Of a stretch of 44,924 nucleotides of DNA, positions 26,006-34,011 are shown piece by piece. The notes beneath the pieces were generated by a model that saw only the letters and a program-made list of their open reading frames with translations, did not search any database and was not told where the DNA came from. The DNA is from CAUYUA01 sp963575675 (GTDB lineage: Bacteria; Pseudomonadota; Alphaproteobacteria; Azospirillales; Azospirillaceae), in contig CAUYUA010000204.1 in assembly GCA_963575675.1 (NCBI GenBank), forward strand, positions 1 through 44,924, given 5' to 3'. Within the stretch, counting starts at the first letter, position 1. Each line of letters opens with the position of its first letter. A program made the position numbers and the translations under genes.

Positions 26006-26020
26006 TGACAAATCACGACA
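26006..26020. promoter_or_regulatory. Direct-repeat operator candidate, site 1
   Basis: TGACAAATCACGACA consists of two GACA-type half-sites one helical turn apart, as bound by OmpR/PhoB-type regulators. Near-identical sites occur at 41141-41155 and 41856-41870. This one lies about 95 bp upstream of the small exported protein start. Confidence 0.55.
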
Positions 26021-26178
26021 TCTTCTGAAAAGTGTCCCGCGCCTCAGCAATACCATCATATAATCATCCGTCTACATTCCCCGACACAACGCCACAATTT
26101 ATTACATACTTAACATTGATAGATGACCACATTGTGACCACGGGACGCCTCGGAACGGACTCTCACAACGATGAAGAA

Positions 26179-26478
26179 TTATTTTTCCCGCGCGACGCTG
26201 TCGATAAGATAAAGGCCACTCGACGTTCTGGCGACTGTGAAACGAACAGCGACGCCCGGCGCAAGTTTGGTTAGATCAATGGAAGGCTCCACGCTGAAAT
26301 CCATGGTCATGCCCGGCCACCCCAACGCCGGAATGGGACTGTGGGTCAAATTGAGAATATGAGCAACGGCGTCAACATGATTGACGACGCCAGTGGCTGC
26401 AGCGCTCTCTGCTTTGGCGGCAAATGGAAGAACCGTCAAAGTTGTGGCGAGCGCAAAGGCGAGGCGCGATAAAATCAT
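26179..26478 (-). CDS. cusF: CusF-like periplasmic copper chaperone
   Basis: 99 residues, starting at the ATG at 26478, which overlaps the stop of the CusA-like gene (ATGA). After a signal peptide (LAFALATTLTVLPFAAKA) comes a small beta-barrel with LTHSPIPALGWPGMTMDF. His46, Trp54, Met57 and Met59 correspond to the Cu(I)/Ag(I) ligands of E. coli CusF. It hands Cu(I) to the CusB/CusA pump. An apparent longer reading frame upstream is an artefact of the overlapping pump gene. Confidence 0.85.
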   Translation of the reverse strand: MILSRLAFALATTLTVLPFAAKAESAAATGVVNHVDAVAHILNLTHSPIPALGWPGMTMDFSVEPSIDLTKLAPGVAVRFTVARTSSGLYLIDSVAREK

Positions 26479-29400
26479 GGCTTTGTTCCTTCTGATTGCA
26501 GATGCTGCGTTGCGGACGGCAAGCGCCAGCCCTTCCAAATGGCGAAGATCGGCGGATAAATCAGCAACTCCATGACGAAAGAGGTGAGGATTCCGCCGAT
26601 CATCGGCGCGGCGATGCGCTTCATCACGTCGCTCCCCGCCCCCTCGGACCACATGATCGGAAGCAAGCCGAACAGCATACAGGCGACGGTCATCACCTTG
26701 GGGCGAAGACGCTGGACGGCTCCGACGATAATGGCGGCGCGCAAGTCGTCGCGGTGGCGCATTCGGCCTTGAGCGACCGCCTCGCGCCACGCAATGTCGA
26801 GATAGAGCAACATGAACACGGCGGTTTCGGCGTCGACTCCGAGCAAAGCGATCAACCCGACCCACACCGCGACGCTTGTGTTGTAGCCGAGCGCGGAGAG
26901 AAGCCAGACGGCTCCGATCGCCGAGAACGGCACGGCCAGCAAGATGATCAACGTTTTCATCAGCGAGCCGGTGTTGGCGTAAAGCAACAAAAACACCACA
27001 AACAGAGTGATCGGCAATACGATCGTCAGACGCGCCGCCACCCGCTCCATGGCTTCGTATTGGCCGCTCCAGGCCAGCCGATAGCCGACGGGCAGAACGA
27101 CCGTGTCCCGCACAACCTGTTTGGCCTCGGCGACATAACTTCCGATGTCGCGCCCCGTGACATCGACGAACACATAGCCGCTGAGGCGGCCGTTCTCGTC
27201 GCGAATCATCGCCGGTCCGGTGCGTAAAGTAATGGTTGCGATCTGGCCCAACGGAATCTGCGCGCCCGAAGGCGTGACGACCAACACTTGATGCAGAGCG
27301 TCGATATCGCTGCGATAGTCGCGCAGATAGCGAACATTCACCGTGTAGCGCTCGCGGCCCTCGACCGTCGTCGTCACCGGCTCGCCGCCCACCGCCGCCA
27401 TCAGAGTCTCGTTGACGTCGTCGATCGACAGGCCATAACGCGCCAGCTCGTCGCGCTTGAGATCGAAATCGAGAAAATAACCGGCGGCGGCGCGCTCGGC
27501 GAACGCGCTGGTCGCGCCGGGAACCGAGCGCAACGCCTGTTCGATCTGCACGCCGATCTTCTCGATCTCGGCCAGATCAGAGCCCAACACTTTGATCCCG
27601 ATCGGCGTTCGAATGCCGGTCGACAGCATATCGATGCGCGCCTTAATCGGCATGGTCCACGCAGTGGCCAGGCCGGGCATCGCCAAAGCCTCGTTCAGGC
27701 CGCCCGGACCATAGATCAGCTCCTGAGTGGATTTATGATCGGGCCAGATGTGGCGAAGCCCCTCTTGCAGCCACTCGGGCGCCTGGGCGGAATACCAGCG
27801 CTCTTGTTTCGGCCAAGCCTCCGGCGGCTTCAGCGTGATCGTGGTTTCCATCATCGAATACGGCGCCGGATCGGTGGCGCTCTCCACTCGTCCGGCCTTG
27901 CCGAACACCCGCTCGACTTCGGGGAATTCCTTGATGATGCGGTCCTGCGCCTGGAGCAGCCCCGCCGCTTGCGTCACCGACATTCCCGGCAGAGTCGCCG
28001 GCATATAAAGGAGCGTCCCTTCATCGAGCGGCGGCATAAACTCCGATCCCAGCCGGAGCCAGACCGGAACCGTGGCGACCATCGCGATCAGAGCAACCCC
28101 AATCATCAGCCATCTGTGGCGCAGCGCGAACTCGACCACCGGCAAATAGAGCTTCATCAACGGCCGACTGATCGGATGGTGAGATTCGCTGTGGATGGTT
28201 CCAACCAACAAAGCGTTGACCGGCCGCGCCAACCAAGTCGGGCGGAAGACGAACGGGTCCATGCGAGTGAATAGCAGCCGCACCGCCGGATCGAGCGTCA
28301 CCGCCAACAGAGCGGCAATCGCCATAGCGAAAGTCTTGGTGTAGGCGAGCGGACTGAACAGCCGCCCTTCCTGGGATTCCAAAGCAAACACCGGAAAGAA
28401 CGACACGGCGATCACCAACAGCGCGAAGAAGCTGGGGCCGCCGACTTCTTTGACCGCCGATAACACCACTTTATGGTAATCGCCCGAACGCCCCTCGGCG
28501 TTCCAATGTTCCAGCCGCTTGTGCGTCTGCTCGACCACCACCACCGCCGCATCAACCATGGCCCCGATCGCCACGGCGATTCCTCCCAAAGACATGATGT
28601 TGGCGGTCATCCCCGACAACTGAATCGGAATAAAGACCAAGACCACAGTGATGGGAATGGTGATGATAGGAATAATCGCGCTGGGGAAATGCCAAAGGAA
28701 AATCAAAATCACCAAGCTGACAATGGCCACTTCTTCAATCAACGTCCGCTTCAGAGTTTCGATTGAACGGTCGATCAAGTCGGAGCGGTCATAGGTCTCG
28801 ACGATGCGCAGGCCGGGCGGCAAACTCGGCTTGAGTTCTTCAATCCGCTCCTTGACCCGCCGAATGACTCGCGCCGCGTTCTCGCCGATGCGCATGATCA
28901 CCACGCCGCCCACGGTTTCGCCTTGGCCGTTGAGTTCGGCGACGCCTCGGCGCAACTCGGGGCCGAACGTCACCGTGGCCACGTCGCGCACCAACACCGG
29001 CGACCCCATTTGCGACGCTCCGGCCTGAGATGAGCCGGTTTGGGACGCGCCGGTTTGTTGAGAAGCCCCGGTTTGAGGCCCGCCGACCTGGGGAGTTGCG
29101 ATGACGATCTTGCCGATATCTTCCAAAGAGCGAATATAGCCCCGTCCGCGCACCATGTATTCGCGATCGTTCATCTCGACCAGCCGAGCGCCGACGTCGT
29201 TGTTTCCTTTTCGGATCGCTTCGACCACCGCATTGATCGGAATGCGATACCCGAGCAATCGAGTCGGATCGACATTGACCTGATACTGACGCACGAATCC
29301 GCCCAATGGCGCGACCTCTGCAACCCCCGGCACGGACTGCAAAGCGTAACGCAAGTGCCAATCCTGGACGCTGCGCATCTGATCCAGACTGTTCTGGCCG

Positions 29401-29840
29401 GTGTCATCAACCAGAGCGTATTGGTAGACCCAACCGACGGCGGTGGCGTCCTTTGCAAGCTCGGCGGTGACGCCTCGCGGCAGGCGCTGGGAGACCGAGT
29501 TCAAATACTCCAGCGTGCGCGAGCGCGCCCAATAGAGATCGACCCCTTCCTCGAAGATAATGTAGACGTAAGAAAAGCCGAAATCGGAAAAGCCTCGAAC
29601 ATCCTTGACTTTGGGCATTCCCAGAAGCGCCGAGATAATCGGATAGGTGACTTGGTCTTCGATGATGTCGGGACTGCGGTCCCAACGCGCATAGACAATA
29701 ACTTGAGGATCGGAAAGATCGGGAATGGCGTCAAGTTTCGTGTCTTTCAGCGACTGCGCACCCAAGATCACCGCCACCGTCACAAACAGCAACACCAAGA
29801 ACTTGTGCCGAGCGCACTGCTCGATCAGGGCGTCGATCAT
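26475..29840 (-). CDS. cusA: CusA/CzcA-type heavy-metal RND efflux pump
   Basis: 1121 residues, twelve membrane helices with two large periplasmic loops. It starts MIDALIEQCARHKFLVLL and carries the family blocks DLSDPQVIVYARW, MIGGILTSFVMELLIYP and, in helix 4, GGIAVAIGAMVDAAVVVVEQ with the proton-relay Asp. The WARSRTLEYLNSV and methionine-containing porter motifs resemble monovalent-metal (Cu/Ag) pumps. A low-complexity insertion of TGASQ-like repeats (around 29005-29090) lies between IVIATPQ and VLVRDVATV, where most homologs have a few residues. It is coupled to cusF downstream. It exports Cu(I)/Ag(I) with the CusB- and CusC-like proteins encoded upstream. Confidence 0.9.
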   Translation of the reverse strand: MIDALIEQCARHKFLVLLFVTVAVILGAQSLKDTKLDAIPDLSDPQVIVYARWDRSPDIIEDQVTYPIISALLGMPKVKDVRGFSDFGFSYVYIIFEEGVDLYWARSRTLEYLNSVSQRLPRGVTAELAKDATAVGWVYQYALVDDTGQNSLDQMRSVQDWHLRYALQSVPGVAEVAPLGGFVRQYQVNVDPTRLLGYRIPINAVVEAIRKGNNDVGARLVEMNDREYMVRGRGYIRSLEDIGKIVIATPQVGGPQTGASQQTGASQTGSSQAGASQMGSPVLVRDVATVTFGPELRRGVAELNGQGETVGGVVIMRIGENAARVIRRVKERIEELKPSLPPGLRIVETYDRSDLIDRSIETLKRTLIEEVAIVSLVILIFLWHFPSAIIPIITIPITVVLVFIPIQLSGMTANIMSLGGIAVAIGAMVDAAVVVVEQTHKRLEHWNAEGRSGDYHKVVLSAVKEVGGPSFFALLVIAVSFFPVFALESQEGRLFSPLAYTKTFAMAIAALLAVTLDPAVRLLFTRMDPFVFRPTWLARPVNALLVGTIHSESHHPISRPLMKLYLPVVEFALRHRWLMIGVALIAMVATVPVWLRLGSEFMPPLDEGTLLYMPATLPGMSVTQAAGLLQAQDRIIKEFPEVERVFGKAGRVESATDPAPYSMMETTITLKPPEAWPKQERWYSAQAPEWLQEGLRHIWPDHKSTQELIYGPGGLNEALAMPGLATAWTMPIKARIDMLSTGIRTPIGIKVLGSDLAEIEKIGVQIEQALRSVPGATSAFAERAAAGYFLDFDLKRDELARYGLSIDDVNETLMAAVGGEPVTTTVEGRERYTVNVRYLRDYRSDIDALHQVLVVTPSGAQIPLGQIATITLRTGPAMIRDENGRLSGYVFVDVTGRDIGSYVAEAKQVVRDTVVLPVGYRLAWSGQYEAMERVAARLTIVLPITLFVVFLLLYANTGSLMKTLIILLAVPFSAIGAVWLLSALGYNTSVAVWVGLIALLGVDAETAVFMLLYLDIAWREAVAQGRMRHRDDLRAAIIVGAVQRLRPKVMTVACMLFGLLPIMWSEGAGSDVMKRIAAPMIGGILTSFVMELLIYPPIFAIWKGWRLPSATQHLQSEGTKP

Positions 29841-29929
29841 GAATGGCCTCCTCTGATGGGCCTTAAATTAAACGAGTCCAAAGACCGTGTTCCTAGGCTT
29901 TTTTAATTTATACAGACCCAATGCCTTTT

Positions 29930-30214
29930 CTACTTTCCTTTCTGCCGAGAAGCGCTCTTTCCTATGGCGCGAGGCTTGTTTTTCGCCACAACCGGCGCGG
30001 CGGGCTGATTATTCGTCTCGTCGCGACGCCGAGCTTGAAGCGTCATTTCCTGAATCATTGTCGATCCCGACATGATTCTCGTCATTTTTTGGAGCGCGTC
30101 CTCTTTCTTGTTCTCAGGAACGAGGGCGATCATTTCTTGAAGAGCCTGATCAATCGTCGCAGGCAAACGCCCCGAAGAGGGTTTTCCAATCGTCTCCGAT
30201 ATCGGCTTGCTCAT
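29930..30214 (-). CDS. Small uncharacterised protein between cusB and cusA
   Basis: 94 residues, not recognised. It is predicted helical in its first half (TIDQALQEMIALVPENKKEDALQKM) with a Lys/Arg-rich, probably disordered tail, and shows no signal peptide. Its ATG overlaps the stop of the small membrane-protein gene upstream (ATGA), which supports both being real. It lies inside the efflux operon, so a link with metal resistance is likely but undefined. Confidence 0.55.
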   Translation of the reverse strand: MSKPISETIGKPSSGRLPATIDQALQEMIALVPENKKEDALQKMTRIMSGSTMIQEMTLQARRRDETNNQPAAPVVAKNKPRAIGKSASRQKGK

Positions 30215-30414
30215 ATGCGATCATCCGCCTGATTTTGCACAAAACGCCGCATAACATGAACCAGGCGCGGGTGAGATGACCATTCACGGTTTCTATTTGG
30301 ATACAAACGAGTCTGAGGGCGCACGGAGTAGATGAAAGCAATTGCTCCCAATCCCGTCCAAAAACCGGACCAAAAGCCATATAACGATTTTCTCGTCTCA
30401 TATTCTCCGTTCAT
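30211..30414 (-). CDS. Small single-span membrane protein in efflux operon
   Basis: 67 residues from the ATG at 30414, chosen because AAGGAGA lies eight bases upstream. It has one hydrophobic segment (LYGFWSGFWTGLGAIAFIYSV) followed by an Arg-rich cytoplasmic tail. The stop overlaps the next small gene. The family is not recognised. By size and position it could be a small accessory subunit of the pump, similar in idea to small RND-associated proteins; this is a guess. Confidence 0.5.
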   Translation of the reverse strand: MNGEYETRKSLYGFWSGFWTGLGAIAFIYSVRPQTRLYPNRNREWSSHPRLVHVMRRFVQNQADDRI

Positions 30415-30487
30415 GGTTCCGTCTCCTTGGGCAATCTGTATCGAATGTTTCAATCTATATCGGATGATTTAACGCGGTCGCAAGCGC

Positions 30488-32101
30488 TCACTTTCCTTGT
30501 TCGAACTGTCCCAGAGCCGCGCGCAGATTACTTTCAGCATCGATCAGGAAACTCGCGCGCACCACCACCCTCTCTCCCGCCGCAAGCCCCTCGACGATCT
30601 CGACATAGCCGTCGGCCTTCGCTCCGAGCTTCACAGGGCGCGGCTCGAACAGGCCTTCGCCGCGCTCGACCAGCACGACCTGCCGCTTGCCGCTGTCGAG
30701 CACCGCCGAGTCCGGAGCCGCAAGAGTCGGCGTCGCGGAGACGGGGATCGCCAATTCAACCGTCGTCGTCATCGCCGGACGCAAAGCCCCATCCGGATTG
30801 GGCAATTCGAAATGGACTTTGACGGTGCGGTTTTCGGCCGTCATGGTGGGATGGATCATAACGACGGCCCCCGTAAAGACTCGGCCGGGAAAAGCGTTCA
30901 AAGTCACCTTCGCCGTCTGCCCGACCGCGACCGAGCCGATATCTTTTTCGAAGACGTCGGCCAACACCCACACTTTTGAAAGATCGGCGAGTTCAAACAG
31001 CGTCTCGCCCGCCATAAAGCGCATGCCTTTGACCGCCTTGCGCTCTGTGACCACGCCGGTCAGAGGAGCGCGAATGCTGATGGTGCGGCTGGCCTTGGAG
31101 CGCTTGCGCAAAGCGGAGATTTCTTCTTCGGGCGCGCCGCGATAGCGCAAGCGCTGCAACGCGCCCTCTGCCAAACCGGACTCGCCGCTGCGCCGCGCGA
31201 GCAAATATTCCTCCTGCGCCAAAACCAGTTCCGGACTGTAAACCTCCATCAGAGACTGGCCCTTGACGACCGGCTGGCCTGTGGTGTTGACATGCAGAGT
31301 CTCGATCCAGCCTTCGAATTTGCAGGCCACGACTTGAAAGTTTTTTTCGATGACCTGGACAGAGCCGAGAGCCCGCACCACGCGAACAAGCGACCGCGCC
31401 GCCACCGCTTCGGTGCGCACTCCCAACTTCTGCACTTTGTCCGGATTGATCCGCACCGCGCCGATAGCCGCGCCGCCGGGCGTTCCCGTCGCGCCGGGCG
31501 CTTCGTCGGCGTAGACGGGCGCGTAATCCATGCCCATCGAATCTTTTTTGGGAACCGGCGAAGTGTCGGGCAATCCCATCGGGTTGCGATAGTACAGAAT
31601 TTTACGCGCCGCCGCCGGTTTGTTTTCGGTGGGTTTGGCGGAAATGGGCGCTTCGTCGGCATAGACCGGGACATAGTCCATGCCCATTGTGTCTTTTTTC
31701 GGAACCGGCGAAGTGTCGGGCAGTCCCATCGGGTTGCGATAGTACAGAATTTTACGCGCCGCCGCCGGTTTGTTTTCGGCGGGTTTGGCGGAAATGGGCG
31801 CTTCGTCGGCATAGACCGGGACATAGTCCATGCCCATTGTGTCTTTTTTCGGAACCGGCGAAGTGTCGGGCAGTCCCATCGGGTTGCGATAGTACAGAAT
31901 TTTACGCGCCGCCGCCGGTTTGTTTTCGGCGGGTTTGGCGGAAATGGGCGCGCCGCCATGCCCGGCGTGAGGGTTGGCGGGGTCCGCCGCGCGCGCGGAA
32001 AACGACGCGGGAAACGACAAGACAACCGCAGCGACGACGCCTACAGCAAAAAAAGGCCGGGAAGCCAATAGAGGCCGGGGCAATACAGAACGCGGCATCA
32101 C
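30488..32101 (-). CDS. cusB: CusB-type periplasmic adaptor with triplicated metal-binding domain
   Basis: 537 residues. The signal peptide ends near FSARA, followed by a His-containing stretch (PHAGHGG). Three tandem copies of a 50-residue module (residues ~51-200) each contain KILYYRNPMGLPDTSPVPKK and a MGMDY-PVYADE end, equivalent to the single N-terminal heavy-metal-binding segment of E. coli CusB. The adaptor body follows: lipoyl halves, an alpha-hairpin (VYSPELVLAQEEYLLARRSG), beta-barrel and a membrane-proximal domain ending AALGQFEQGK. It delivers Cu/Ag to the pump and links it to the outer-membrane channel. The ATG overlaps the cusC stop by 4 nt. Confidence 0.9.
   Translation of the reverse strand: MMPRSVLPRPLLASRPFFAVGVVAAVVLSFPASFSARAADPANPHAGHGGAPISAKPAENKPAAARKILYYRNPMGLPDTSPVPKKDTMGMDYVPVYADEAPISAKPAENKPAAARKILYYRNPMGLPDTSPVPKKDTMGMDYVPVYADEAPISAKPTENKPAAARKILYYRNPMGLPDTSPVPKKDSMGMDYAPVYADEAPGATGTPGGAAIGAVRINPDKVQKLGVRTEAVAARSLVRVVRALGSVQVIEKNFQVVACKFEGWIETLHVNTTGQPVVKGQSLMEVYSPELVLAQEEYLLARRSGESGLAEGALQRLRYRGAPEEEISALRKRSKASRTISIRAPLTGVVTERKAVKGMRFMAGETLFELADLSKVWVLADVFEKDIGSVAVGQTAKVTLNAFPGRVFTGAVVMIHPTMTAENRTVKVHFELPNPDGALRPAMTTTVELAIPVSATPTLAAPDSAVLDSGKRQVVLVERGEGLFEPRPVKLGAKADGYVEIVEGLAAGERVVVRASFLIDAESNLRAALGQFEQGK
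31499..31948 (-). repeat. Three tandem 150-bp repeats in cusB
   Basis: The units are 31799-31948, 31649-31798 and 31499-31648 in coding order. The first two look virtually identical at nucleotide level; the third differs at several positions. Each encodes one metal-binding module, so the coding frame is kept. Confidence 0.95.
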
Positions 32102-33390
32102 AAATCTCCACCGATCAAGCGTTCGATCTCGGCCAACCGCATCTGTTGTTCGAGTTCCAACTTCAGTTGTTCAAAGCGCGTGTTTTTTAACTTGCGCTCG
32201 GCTTCGAGAACATTGGTGAAATCGGTCAGAGAAAGCTCATACGCCTTGACGGTCGCTTGCAACGCCATATCCAGGCGAGGAACAATCCCTTCGCGCAGGA
32301 TTTTTTCCCGCTCTTGAGCCGACTGCAACCCGGCGTAGGCTTCGTGAAGATCAGCCTCGATCTTGCGGTCGATCAAGGCCGACCGCGATCGCGCCGCCGA
32401 GGCCATGGCGCTCGTATCGGCTTGTTGAGCCCGCCGCAATCCCCATTGCAGAGGAATATTCAATTCGACCATCGTTTCGTAGCTGTCGAACCGCCCCTCT
32501 TTCCGAATGGCTCCGACCCCAAGCGAAACATCCGGATACCAGCTCCGATCGGCCAATTCCCGGCCTTTGTCGGCGGCGTCGATCTTGGCCTGCTGAATAT
32601 GGAGGTCCGGATTGCTCTGCCGCGCCCTCTCGACCAAAGCCGCCACGTCAAGAGCGGCGGCGCGCGGCGGCGCGCGGAGCCGCGACGTTTCAACCAAAGG
32701 CGCGTCGGCCGGGCGATTGAGCAAAGCGTTCAAGCGAATGCGCGCCAAACGCAGCTCCGTGTTCATCTTGACGCGCTCGGTCTCCAGCTCCCGACGCTCC
32801 AAATCGGCTTGAATGACGTCCAGTTGCACGCCCAGCCCTTGAGAATAACGGCTCTGAGCGAAACGATGCAAGCGTTCGACGACCGACGCGACCTCTCCAA
32901 GCTGATCGATCGCGCGGCGCGTTTGATGGCGCTCTGACGCTACAATCTTAACGCGAGTCGCCAATTCCAGAGTCGCCGCCTGCCGCTGCCCTTGCGCTTG
33001 GCGGTGTTCGGCTTCCGCCTGTTCTCGTTTAAGGTCGAGCTTGCCCCACAGAGGAAGCTCTTGGGTCATCTCGAACTTCATGACCCCCTCTCGGGTCAGG
33101 CTGGGCGCGTCCGACCCCGCCCGAGGCCATTCGTCATACCGAAAAGCGAACTTCGGATCGGGAAGTTTGTCCGCCGCCTCCGCCCGCGCCGCCGCCGCTT
33201 CGGCTTCAAGAGCCAAAGCCGCCAGTTCGGGATTCATCCGGCGAACAATCTCCAGCATTTCCTCTATAGAAGAGCCGATCGGTTGCGGCGACGCGGCCAA
33301 AGTCGGAATCGAGGCGATGGAAGTCAAAACCGCTCCCGCCGTCACAACCATTGCCGCAATATAGACGGCTCGGTTTTTCGCTTTCGTCAT
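32098..33390 (-). CDS. cusC: CusC/TolC-type outer-membrane efflux protein
   Basis: About 430 residues from the ATG at 33390, which has GGAAG five bases upstream; 33402 and 33423 are alternative starts. A signal peptide (YIAAMVVTAGAVLTSIASIPTLAA) is followed by two OEP repeats of long amphipathic helices (LALEAEAAAARAEAADKLPDPKF, MTQELPLWGKL, then NPDLHIQQAKIDAADKGREL, MVELNIPLQWG). These trimerise to form the periplasmic tunnel and outer-membrane channel of tripartite pumps. No lipobox Cys is evident, unlike E. coli CusC. It overlaps cusB by 4 nt. Confidence 0.85.
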   Translation of the reverse strand: MTKAKNRAVYIAAMVVTAGAVLTSIASIPTLAASPQPIGSSIEEMLEIVRRMNPELAALALEAEAAAARAEAADKLPDPKFAFRYDEWPRAGSDAPSLTREGVMKFEMTQELPLWGKLDLKREQAEAEHRQAQGQRQAATLELATRVKIVASERHQTRRAIDQLGEVASVVERLHRFAQSRYSQGLGVQLDVIQADLERRELETERVKMNTELRLARIRLNALLNRPADAPLVETSRLRAPPRAAALDVAALVERARQSNPDLHIQQAKIDAADKGRELADRSWYPDVSLGVGAIRKEGRFDSYETMVELNIPLQWGLRRAQQADTSAMASAARSRSALIDRKIEADLHEAYAGLQSAQEREKILREGIVPRLDMALQATVKAYELSLTDFTNVLEAERKLKNTRFEQLKLELEQQMRLAEIERLIGGDL

Positions 33391-33435
33391 GGTTGCTTCC
33401 ATCCTTAGAGAAATCAGCCGCACCGCAGCAATTCT

Positions 33436-33843
33436 TTAGTGTCCAACGCCGAATTTGCCCATCACCGTTTTGCCGTTCATCTGCACTGTGACGATCACCA
33501 CAGATTTTGCAATGACGGCGCTCGACGGCGCTCCGGGAACGGCGCCCGAAAGTTTGTTGCTTCCGGCCGGTTTCAAAATCGTCTCGATTTTCTTACCATC
33601 GAGCACCAATGCAGCTTTGGCCTCAGCGCCGTCGGCTGAAATCGGGCGGTCGCCATGATCGCTCAGATAAAGGTCGAGAGCGCCGTCCGTAGGCGTCAAC
33701 TCAAAGTGTTGAGATTGAACTTCGATGATCCGACCGCCATGCAAAGGATGCAGGTTTTCATGAGCCGAAACCGAGGGCGACGAGAAGGTCGCTCCAAGAA
33801 AAACGGCGACAGCCGAAAAAACGAATTTAAAGATTCTCATCAT
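33436..33843 (-). CDS. Small periplasmic protein of the metal-efflux cluster
   Basis: 135 residues with a signal peptide (FVFSAVAVFLGATFSSPSVSA). The mature part starts HENLHPLHGGRIIEVQSQHFELT, offering several His ligands, and is predicted all-beta with a VTVQMNGKTVMGKF end. Similar short His-rich proteins occur beside cus/czc pumps in other proteobacteria, but no firm function is known to me. It follows the CzcA-like gene and precedes cusC on the same strand. A copy of an ~81-bp intergenic element lies 28 bp upstream of its start. Confidence 0.7.
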   Translation of the reverse strand: MMRIFKFVFSAVAVFLGATFSSPSVSAHENLHPLHGGRIIEVQSQHFELTPTDGALDLYLSDHGDRPISADGAEAKAALVLDGKKIETILKPAGSNKLSGAVPGAPSSAVIAKSVVIVTVQMNGKTVMGKFGVGH

Positions 33844-33871
33844 CGTTGTGATCCTTGCTATATTTGAAACC

Positions 33872-33952
33872 CGAAAATCATGCGGTTTCCCCGGATTGAA
33901 ATGAGCCTCACGCTTTCGGTCGACTCAAATTCCAAGTCATGGCTCCCAAAGG
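33872..33952 (-). repeat. Intergenic repeated element, copy A
   Basis: This 81-bp segment aligns without gaps to 37263-37343. By hand about 60 of 81 positions match, including perfect blocks CGAAAATC, CCCCG, ATTGAAATG and ATTCCAAGTCATG. It lies just upstream of the small periplasmic protein. Immediately beyond, CCAAAGGCC-TCTT-GGCCTTGG forms a hairpin. Confidence 0.75.
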
Positions 33953-34011
33953 CCTCTTGGCCTTGGCGGGTTGAGAGCGAAGCCCCAATTCCTTCCCATA
34001 TTTTCTTGTTT

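Noticed and set aside
26479..26865. Longer N-terminus for the CusF-like protein
   Set aside because: The extension is Arg-rich, overlaps the end of the pump gene in another frame, and the ATG at 26478 gives a proper signal peptide and an ATGA overlap.
27288..28274. Long plus-strand frame (328 codons) opposite the CusA-like pump
   Set aside because: It is Arg/His-rich and without motifs, lying exactly antisense to conserved RND sequence; a composition artefact.
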